DNA of 64,000 bases from Ideonella alba (GTDB lineage: Bacteria; Pseudomonadota; Gammaproteobacteria; Burkholderiales; Burkholderiaceae_C): NCBI RefSeq assembly GCF_018069875.1, contig NZ_JAGQDF010000005.1:372001-436000 (forward strand). The letters run 5' to 3'. The translations under genes and the position numbers were made by a program. Position 1 is the first letter of the stretch. Each line of letters starts with the position of its first letter. This document shows, in pieces, positions 58,386-64,000 of this stretch. Under the pieces are notes generated by a model. That model saw only the letters and a program-made list of their open reading frames with translations. It was not told the DNA's origin and did not search any database.

Positions 58386-60218
58386 ATGAATCCGTCAAGC
58401 ACCCCGCTCCACCCCGTTGTCCATGCCGTGACCGAGCGCATCCGGCAGCGCAGCCAGGACAGCCGGCGAAGCTACCTGGACGGCGTCGAGCAGTTGCGCC
58501 AGCGTCCCCGGGGCGCCGACCGCATGGGCTGCGCCAACGTGGCGCATGCCTTCGCCGCGATGCCTGGCGATCAACGCCTGCGTGTGGTGGCCGAGCGCGC
58601 GCCGCACCTGGGCATCGTCACCGCCTACAACGACATGCTGTCGGCCCATCAGCCCTATGAGGGCTACCCGACGCTGATCCGCGAGACGGCGCTCAGCCTG
58701 GGTGCCACCGCCCAGGTGGCTGGCGGCGTGCCGGCGATGTGCGACGGCGTGACGCAGGGCTTCGAGGGCATGGAGATGAGCCTGTTCTCGCGTGACACCA
58801 TCGCCATGGCCACCGCCATCGCGCTGAGCCACGATGTCTACGACGCCGTGCTGATGCTGGGCATCTGTGACAAGATCGTTCCGGGCCTGCTGATCGGCGC
58901 GCTGCATTTCGGGCACCTGCCCTGTGTCTTCGTGCCGGCCGGGCCGATGGGCTCGGGCCTGTCCAACAGCGACAAGGCCAAGGTGCGCGAACAGGCCGCC
59001 CAGGGCCTGGTGGGCCGAGAGGAACTGATGGCCGCCGAGCAGGCGGCCTACCACAGCCCCGGTACCTGCACCTTCTACGGCACCGCCAACTCCAACCAGA
59101 TGCTGCTGCAGGCCATGGGCCTGCACCTGCCGGGCGCCGCCTTCGTGCCGCCCAATACGCCGCTGCGCGAGGCCTTGACCCGGGCCGCCGTGGGCACTGC
59201 GCTGGAGCTGCGCCGCGACCGCCGCAACCAGCCCATCGGCGTGCAGGTGGACGAGCGCTGCATCGTCAACGCCATGATCGCCCTGCTGGCCACCGGCGGC
59301 TCGACCAACCACCTGATCCACTGGGTGGCCGTGGCCCGCGCCGCCGGCATCCTGATCGACTGGGGCGACTTCTCCGAGCTGTCGGGCGTGGTGCCCCTGC
59401 TGGCCCGCGTCTACCCCAACGGCAGCGCCGACGTGAACCAGTTCGAGGCCGCGGGCGGCCCCGGCTTCGTGATCCGCGAGCTGATCGATGCCGGCCTGAT
59501 GCACGACACCCAGGCCGTGCACGAGGGCGGCCTGCGGGCCCAGGCACAGCGGCCGGTGATCAGCGGCGCCGCGCTGACCTACCAGCCCACGGCCGCGGCC
59601 AGCACCGACGAGTCGGTGCTGCGCGGCGCCGCCGCGCCGTTCTCGCCCACCGGTGGCCTGAAGCTGTTGACCGGCAACCTGGGTCGCGCGGTGATCAAGG
59701 TCTCGGCCGTGCCGGAAGACCGGCATGTGATCGAGGCGCCGGCGCGCGTCTTCGACAGCCAGGAGGCGCTGCAGGCGGCCTTCAAGGCGGGCGAACTGGA
59801 CCGCGACGTGATCGCCGTGGTGCGCTTCCAGGGCCCGCAGGCCAATGGCATGCCCGAGCTGCACAAGCTGACCCCGCCGCTGGCGGTGCTGCAGGGCAAG
59901 GGCTACCGCGTGGCCCTGGTCACGGACGGCCGCATGAGCGGCGCCTCGGGCAAGGTCCCCGCGGCGATCCACGTCAGCCCTGAAGCCCTGGCCGGCGGCC
60001 CGCTGGCCCGGGTGCGCGACGGCGATCTGCTGCGCCTGGACGCGGTGGCCGGCACGCTGGAGGCGCTGGTCGATGACGCCGACTGGGCCGCCCGCGAGCC
60101 CGCCCAGCGCGACCCGGCGCGCGCCGCCGCCCACGGCCGCGGTCTGGGCCGCGAGCTGTTCGCCGGCATGCGCCGCCATGTGGTCAGCGCCGAGCAGGGC
60201 GCCTGCACCTGGTTGTGA
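58386..60218 (+). CDS. edd: Phosphogluconate dehydratase (Entner-Doudoroff)
   Basis: This 610-residue enzyme converts 6-phosphogluconate to KDPG and binds a 4Fe-4S cluster. Cluster and active-site motifs include [54 protein letters not shown] and [10 protein letters not shown], with the C-terminal [23 protein letters not shown] 58386 aligns with the E. coli Edd N-terminus and leaves a 40-nt leader after the predicted transcription start; ATG 58347 would sit at that start point. The length is close to E. coli Edd (603). It is followed by eda. Confidence 0.95.
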   Translation: MNPSSTPLHPVVHAVTERIRQRSQDSRRSYLDGVEQLRQRPRGADRMGCANVAHAFAAMPGDQRLRVVAERAPHLGIVTAYNDMLSAHQPYEGYPTLIRETALSLGATAQVAGGVPAMCDGVTQGFEGMEMSLFSRDTIAMATAIALSHDVYDAVLMLGICDKIVPGLLIGALHFGHLPCVFVPAGPMGSGLSNSDKAKVREQAAQGLVGREELMAAEQAAYHSPGTCTFYGTANSNQMLLQAMGLHLPGAAFVPPNTPLREALTRAAVGTALELRRDRRNQPIGVQVDERCIVNAMIALLATGGSTNHLIHWVAVARAAGILIDWGDFSELSGVVPLLARVYPNGSADVNQFEAAGGPGFVIRELIDAGLMHDTQAVHEGGLRAQAQRPVISGAALTYQPTAAASTDESVLRGAAAPFSPTGGLKLLTGNLGRAVIKVSAVPEDRHVIEAPARVFDSQEALQAAFKAGELDRDVIAVVRFQGPQANGMPELHKLTPPLAVLQGKGYRVALVTDGRMSGASGKVPAAIHVSPEALAGGPLARVRDGDLLRLDAVAGTLEALVDDADWAAREPAQRDPARAAAHGRGLGRELFAGMRRHVVSAEQGACTWL

Positions 60219-60244
60219 ACCCCGACTTCCCTGACTGACACACC

Positions 60245-60865
60245 ATGAACACCCTGGAACTGGTCGACCACGGCCCCGTCATTCCCGTCATCGTCATCGA
60301 CCGCCTGGCCGACGCCGTGCCCCTGGCACAGGCCCTGGTGGCCGGCGGCGTTCGGGTGCTGGAAGTGACGCTGCGCACCCCGGTGGCGCTGGAAGCCATC
60401 CGCGCGATGAGCGCCGTGCCGGGCGCCATCGTCGGTGCCGGCACGCTGCGCAACGCCGCTGATGCGCGCGCCGCGCACGAGGCGGGCGCGGTCTTTGGCG
60501 TCAGCCCGGGCTACACCGCCGAGCTGGGTGCGGCCTGCCGCGAGATCGGCCTGCCACTGCTGCCCGGCGTGGCCACCGCCAGCGAGGTGATGGCGGCCCA
60601 GGCCGATGGCCTGTCCTTCCTGAAATTCTTCCCGGCCACCGCGGCCGGCGGCATCCCGATGCTCAAGGCCCTGGCCGGTCCGTTTCCGGATGTGGCCTTC
60701 TGCCCCACCGGGGGCATCAGCCTGGCCACCGCGCCGGACTTCCTGGCGCTGCCCAATGTGAAGGTCTGCGGCGGTTCCTGGCTGACGCCGGCCGACGCGG
60801 TGCGCAGCGGTGACTGGGCCCGCATCACCCAGCTGGCGCGCGAGGCCGCGGCGCTGCCGCGCTGA
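60245..60865 (+). CDS. eda: KDPG aldolase (2-dehydro-3-deoxy-phosphogluconate aldolase)
   Basis: This 206-residue class I aldolase splits KDPG to pyruvate and glyceraldehyde 3-phosphate. The Schiff-base lysine is in [13 protein letters not shown]; the catalytic Glu is in VLEVTLRTP; the phosphate site is [14 protein letters not shown]. It lies 26 nt after edd in one operon. Its stop codon lies inside the first copy of a 35-bp tandem repeat. Confidence 0.95.
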   Translation: MNTLELVDHGPVIPVIVIDRLADAVPLAQALVAGGVRVLEVTLRTPVALEAIRAMSAVPGAIVGAGTLRNAADARAAHEAGAVFGVSPGYTAELGAACREIGLPLLPGVATASEVMAAQADGLSFLKFFPATAAGGIPMLKALAGPFPDVAFCPTGGISLATAPDFLALPNVKVCGGSWLTPADAVRSGDWARITQLAREAAALPR

Positions 60866-60965
60866 TCAGCGGCGCACCAGTGCGGCCAGGGCCGTGCTGA
60901 TCAGCGGCGCACCAGTGCGGCCGGGGCCGCGCTGATCAGCGGCGCATCAGCGCGGCCAGGGCCGC
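60861..60965. repeat. Three tandem 35-bp repeats at the junction of eda and the PaiB-like gene
   Basis: Copies start at 60861, 60896 and 60931, each beginning GCTGATCAGCGGCGCA(C/T)CAG. The palindrome TGATCA in each copy carries TGA on both strands: copy 1 provides the eda stop and copy 3 the stop of the convergent PaiB-like gene. Copies 1 and 2 resemble the coding end of the PaiB-like gene (on the minus strand, ALVRR* against ALMRR*), so the array probably arose by duplication of that end. Confidence 0.9.
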
Positions 60966-61559
60966 AGCGGCCGGATCCGGCTCGGCGTCCAGACCCGCCA
61001 GCACGCCCTGGCGGTCAGCGGGGTCGCGGTTCTGGCTGAGCTTGAACTTGGCGGCCACGGCCTGCACCTGCAGCTCCACGCCGACGATGCCGCGCAGCAT
61101 CGCGGCCATGTAGTCGGGCGGCGCGTCCTCCAGCTGCCAGCCGGGCGCGCGGTGCGCCTCGTGGTCGACGGTCAGCTGGTCGAGGAAGGCGCGCAGCCAG
61201 GCCGGGTCATCCACCGCACGCAGCCGGGCCCGGCACTCGATCAGCACGTAGTTCCAGGTCGGCACCGCCTTGCCGGTGGCTGCCTTGGACGGGTACCAGC
61301 CTGGCGACACATAGGCCTGCGGCCCATGGAAGACCGCCAGCACGGTCTGGCCATCGGCATGGCGCCACAGCGGGTTGGCGCGCGCGACATGGCCCTGCAG
61401 CAGCAGACGGTCGGCCTGCTGCGTCACGCGCAGCGGCAGCGGGTCGATCGTGGCCTGCCCGGAGGCGTCGTGGTGCACCAGCGTGGCCAGCGGATGCGCG
61501 CGCATCAGTGCCAGCCAGGTCTGGGGGTCGTGCTCGGCGAAATGGGCGGGCTGGTACAT
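60936..61559 (-). CDS. FMN-binding PaiB-type negative regulator family protein
   Basis: This 207-residue protein belongs to the PaiB/FMN_bind_2 split-barrel family. It shows MYQPAHFAEHDPQTWLALMR, HPLATLVHHD, HVARANPLWRHADGQ, VFHGPQAYVSPGWYPSK, VPTWNYVLIE and KFKLSQNRDPADRQGV. In Bacillus, PaiB is linked to repression of sporulation and protease genes; proteobacterial members are uncharacterised flavoproteins. The last residues are Ala-rich and are encoded in the 35-bp repeat. Confidence 0.9.
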   Translation of the reverse strand: MYQPAHFAEHDPQTWLALMRAHPLATLVHHDASGQATIDPLPLRVTQQADRLLLQGHVARANPLWRHADGQTVLAVFHGPQAYVSPGWYPSKAATGKAVPTWNYVLIECRARLRAVDDPAWLRAFLDQLTVDHEAHRAPGWQLEDAPPDYMAAMLRGIVGVELQVQAVAAKFKLSQNRDPADRQGVLAGLDAEPDPAAAALAALMRR

Positions 61560-61580
61560 GCCAGCCAGCTTAACGCGGAA

Positions 61581-63212
61581 TCAGGCGCCGGCCCGGGCCG
61601 CCTTGCGCAGCGCCACCGCATCGGGCAGCGTGCGGTGTTCGCCCTGCTGCAGGCGGAACACCGACACCGCGTCAGCCACCGCCATCGCCTGGGACTCCAG
61701 CTGCATCGCCGCCGCCGCCACCTGCTCCACCAGCGCCGCGTTCTTCTGGGTGATCTCGTCCAGACTGGACACCGCGGCGGTCACTTCGGAGATGTCGCGC
61801 AGCTGCCGATCGGCGCCCTGGCTGATCTCGTCGATCAGCTGGCCGACCTGGCGTACCGAGCTCATCGCATGGCCCATGGTGCCGCCGGCCGCCTCGGTAA
61901 ACTGGTTGCCGGTGGCCACGCGGTGGCTGGAGTCGTCGATGATCTGCTTGACCTCGCGGGCCGCGGCCGAGCTGCGCTGCGCGAGTGCACGCACCTCGCC
62001 CGCGACGACCGCGAAGCCGCGGCCCTGGGTTCCGGCGCGTGCGGCCTCGACCGCGGCGTTCAGGGCCAGCAGGTTGGTCTGGAAGGCGATGCCCTCGATG
62101 ACGCCGATGATCTCGTCGATGCGGCCCGAGGAGTCGCGGATGCCGTGCATCGTGGCCGTCACCTGCTGTACCGCGTCGGCGCCCTCCAGCGTCACGGCAT
62201 TGGCCTGCTGGGCGCATTGCGCCGCCTGGCGTGCGGTGTCGGCGTTGTGGCGCACCGTGCCGGTGATGGCCTCCATCGACGAGGCGGTGCGTTGCAGGTT
62301 CGCGGCCTGGCTCTCGGTGCGCTGCGACAGGTCCTGGTTGCCCACGGCGATCTCGCGTGCCGCGGCGCGCATGCGGTCGACCTCGGCACGGGCGTCGGCC
62401 ACGATCGAGCGCAGGTTCACGTTCAGCTGGTTCAGGGCGCGGGTGAACTGGCCGACCAGGTCGTCGCGGTCGCTGGCCAGGACCTGGGTCATGTCACCGG
62501 CGGCCATGCGGTTGGCGGTGCGCAGCAGCGCCAGCATCGGGCGCGTCGTCAGGCGGTTGATCCACCAGCCTCCGCCCAGCGCCGCCAGCGCACCCGCGGC
62601 CATGAAGGCCAGGATCAGCCATTGCCCCTCCAGCAGGCGCGACAGGCCGGCGCCGGTCAGCAGCGCCGCCAGGCCGAGGGCGCCGACACTCAGGCTCACA
62701 CGCTGGCCCAGTCCCAGTTGCAGCGCCTCGGCCAGGCGCCCGCGCCAGTCGGTGCGCAGCACGCGGCCGGCCTTGAGCACGTGCAGCAGTCGGCCGGCCT
62801 GGGCTTCCGCGCGCATCGTCGCGTACAGCGCTTCGCAGGCGGCCACCTGCTCGCGCGTGGGCACGCCCCGCACCGACAGGTAGCCCACCGGGCGGCCGTC
62901 TTCGACGATGGGCGTCACGTTCGCCTGGACCCAGTAATGGCGGCCATCCTTGCGGCGGTTCTTGACCACGCCGGTCCAGGGACGGCCGGCCTCGATCGTC
63001 GCCCACAGGTCGCGGAAACCCTCGGCAGGCATGTCCGGGTGGCGGATCAGGTTGTGGGGCTGGCCCATCAACTCGTCGCGGGCGTAGCCGCTGACCTCGA
63101 TGAAGGCGGCATTGCAGTAGGTGATCCGACCCTTCAGGTCGGTGGTCGACACCAGGCTGGCCCCGGGGGGCAGCAGGTATTCCTCCGGGATCACCGGCAG
63201 GTTCAGACGCAT
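61581..63212 (-). CDS. Aer-type PAS-containing methyl-accepting chemotaxis protein
   Basis: This 543-residue receptor has an N-terminal PAS domain (20-125, TDLKGRITYCNAAFIEVSGY, VKNRRKDGRHYWVQANVTPI). Two membrane helices lie near 172-215, then a HAMP-like stretch (RPMLALLRTANRMAAGDMTQ). The signalling domain has the hairpin-tip core EGIAFQTNLLALNAAVEAAR followed by GFAVVAGEVRALAQRS. PAS domains of this class bind FAD or heme and sense redox or oxygen; the cofactor cannot be told. No che genes lie in the window. The ATG fits the family start MRLNLPVIPEE. Confidence 0.92.
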   Translation of the reverse strand: MRLNLPVIPEEYLLPPGASLVSTTDLKGRITYCNAAFIEVSGYARDELMGQPHNLIRHPDMPAEGFRDLWATIEAGRPWTGVVKNRRKDGRHYWVQANVTPIVEDGRPVGYLSVRGVPTREQVAACEALYATMRAEAQAGRLLHVLKAGRVLRTDWRGRLAEALQLGLGQRVSLSVGALGLAALLTGAGLSRLLEGQWLILAFMAAGALAALGGGWWINRLTTRPMLALLRTANRMAAGDMTQVLASDRDDLVGQFTRALNQLNVNLRSIVADARAEVDRMRAAAREIAVGNQDLSQRTESQAANLQRTASSMEAITGTVRHNADTARQAAQCAQQANAVTLEGADAVQQVTATMHGIRDSSGRIDEIIGVIEGIAFQTNLLALNAAVEAARAGTQGRGFAVVAGEVRALAQRSSAAAREVKQIIDDSSHRVATGNQFTEAAGGTMGHAMSSVRQVGQLIDEISQGADRQLRDISEVTAAVSSLDEITQKNAALVEQVAAAAMQLESQAMAVADAVSVFRLQQGEHRTLPDAVALRKAARAGA

Positions 63213-63327
63213 GGCGGGCTCGTGAACGGCATGGGCGGGCCCTGGGCAGGCAGGGGGCGACGGTCTTGCCCGGAAGCTTAGGGGCGCGCGTGGCGCGCAG
63301 CCCGCCGAACAACGGGCCTGACCACCG

Positions 63328-64000
63328 TCAATTCGACGGCGAGGCCGCTCGCCGGTCCAGCCAGATCCCCATGCCCTGGGCGTTGAGCTCGATGTCGATC
63401 GCCAGGGCCTCGGCCACCGCAGCCCGCGCCATCGGGCAGCCGTGGCGGGCCAGCGCGTCCAGGTAGAGCTGCAGCAGGCCCTCGCGCAGCTGCGCGTGGC
63501 GCGTCGGCCCGGGGCTGACCGCCTCGGCCAGGGCCACCATCTGCGCGAGCTGTTCCAGCAGGCTGTCGGCCAGCGCCTGCACCTGACCCAGGCGGCCGTA
63601 GTGCGTCAGGTAGACGCAGTCGGGTTGCCGGGCGCGCAGGCGCTGGATCGAGGCCACCAGCGCCTCGGGCTCGAACTGCACCGGCGTGCTGGTGGGCAGG
63701 ATCCAGGCGCGGCCGTCGACGTCGAACTCGCGGTAGGACAGGCCGAAGGTGTCGCCGGTGAACCAGCCGCGGGTCACCGGGTCCCAGATCGCATGGTGGT
63801 GACGCGCGTGACCGGGGGTGTCGATCAGCGCCAGCTGCCGACCGCCCAGCGCCACCTGCTGGCCGTCGTGGCTGCTGTCGACCCGCTCGGCCGGCACGCC
63901 CACCAGCTGCCCGTAGGAGCGGTCCATCTCGGCCTGCCCGTAGACCGCCAACGCGCCCTGGTACAGCGCACTGGGATCGATCAGGTGGCGCGCACCGCGC
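63328..64000 (-). CDS. Metallo-beta-lactamase fold hydrolase, N-terminus cut by window edge
   Basis: About 223 codons of the C-terminal part are visible; the reading frame is open up to the last base. The later metal site is present in LIDTPGHARHHHAIWD (His) and WFTGDTFGLSYREF (Asp), with YLTHYGRLGQV as the last ligand. The HxHxDH motif must lie outside. The C-terminal 80 residues are helical and not recognisable. The type fits MBL-fold hydrolases of the glyoxalase II-like group. No substrate can be named. Confidence 0.85.
   Translation of the reverse strand, partial: RGARHLIDPSALYQGALAVYGQAEMDRSYGQLVGVPAERVDSSHDGQQVALGGRQLALIDTPGHARHHHAIWDPVTRGWFTGDTFGLSYREFDVDGRAWILPTSTPVQFEPEALVASIQRLRARQPDCVYLTHYGRLGQVQALADSLLEQLAQMVALAEAVSPGPTRHAQLREGLLQLYLDALARHGCPMARAAVAEALAIDIELNAQGMGIWLDRRAASPSN

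Noticed and set aside
60861-60965. Possible CRISPR array of 35-bp repeats
   Set aside because: The repeats are directly adjacent without spacers and are derived from coding ends.

Overview
The window is very GC-rich (roughly 70 percent by eye) and almost fully coding. Its gene content is typical of a free-living betaproteobacterium of the order Burkholderiales, probably near the Rubrivivax/Leptothrix/Sphaerotilus/Ideonella group. The taxonomic call is an inference from gene families, synteny (nrdR-glyA, rib-nusB, ybgC-tol) and codon use. No rRNA, tRNA, CRISPR array, prophage or intact insertion sequence was seen. The window looks like ordinary chromosome with a few small repeat elements.

Layout. 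1-7.7 kb (+): the 3' part of the error-prone polymerase dnaE2, then small conserved proteins (DUF2277, DUF1161, VOC, MAPEG), a secreted amidohydrolase, an esterase, yaaA and a prolyl-4-hydroxylase-like dioxygenase. 7.7-11.9 kb (-): an MgtC/DUF4010 membrane protein translationally coupled to a beta-CASP metallo-beta-lactamase, and the RNA helicase rhlE. 12.2-27.5 kb: a GGDEF-EAL protein, a secreted M4 protease, ettA, a FAS1 lipoprotein divergent from a TetR regulator, a lipoprotein zinc protease, a GspE/PilB-type ATPase without partners, pcp, and an exported protein of unknown function.

27.4-36.2 kb (-) is one long co-directional run with many overlapping starts and stops: ribD-ribBA-ribH-nusB-Ser/Thr kinase-lipoprotein-ybgC-tolQ-tolR-[3 x 81-bp repeat]-tolA-ECF sigma-zinc-finger anti-sigma. 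It joins riboflavin synthesis, transcription antitermination, envelope maintenance and an envelope-type sigma switch. No tolB or pal follows tolA, and no riboflavin synthase gene lies in the rib block.

36.3-43.7 kb (+) is a type IV pilus minor-pilin cluster (two FimT/GspH-type pilins, pilV, pilW, pilX, pilY1, pilE). 43.7-46.6 kb (-): nrdR, glyA and a lytic transglycosylase. 46.8-56.1 kb (+): ubiD, a probable structured RNA or leader, a 1231-residue DUF748 (AsmA-like) protein, msrA and a four-PAS soluble hybrid histidine kinase. 56.1-64 kb: pdxH, a 268-bp MITE-like nested palindrome, a MobA-like nucleotidyltransferase, chaC, the Entner-Doudoroff pair edd-eda behind a promoter with a HexR-like operator, a PaiB-like protein, an Aer-type chemoreceptor and a metallo-beta-lactamase cut by the window edge.

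The less ordinary signals are mostly non-coding: the MITE-like element, the 81-bp repeats inside the tol operon, a 35-bp repeat that supplies stop codons to both convergent genes, the edd operator, the candidate RNA upstream of the DUF748 gene, and a recurrent -10-like hexamer placed 5-8 nt before several start codons. No convincing wholly new multi-gene system was seen. The closest candidates are the kinase-lipoprotein pair and the tolA-sigma-anti-sigma fusion of operons.
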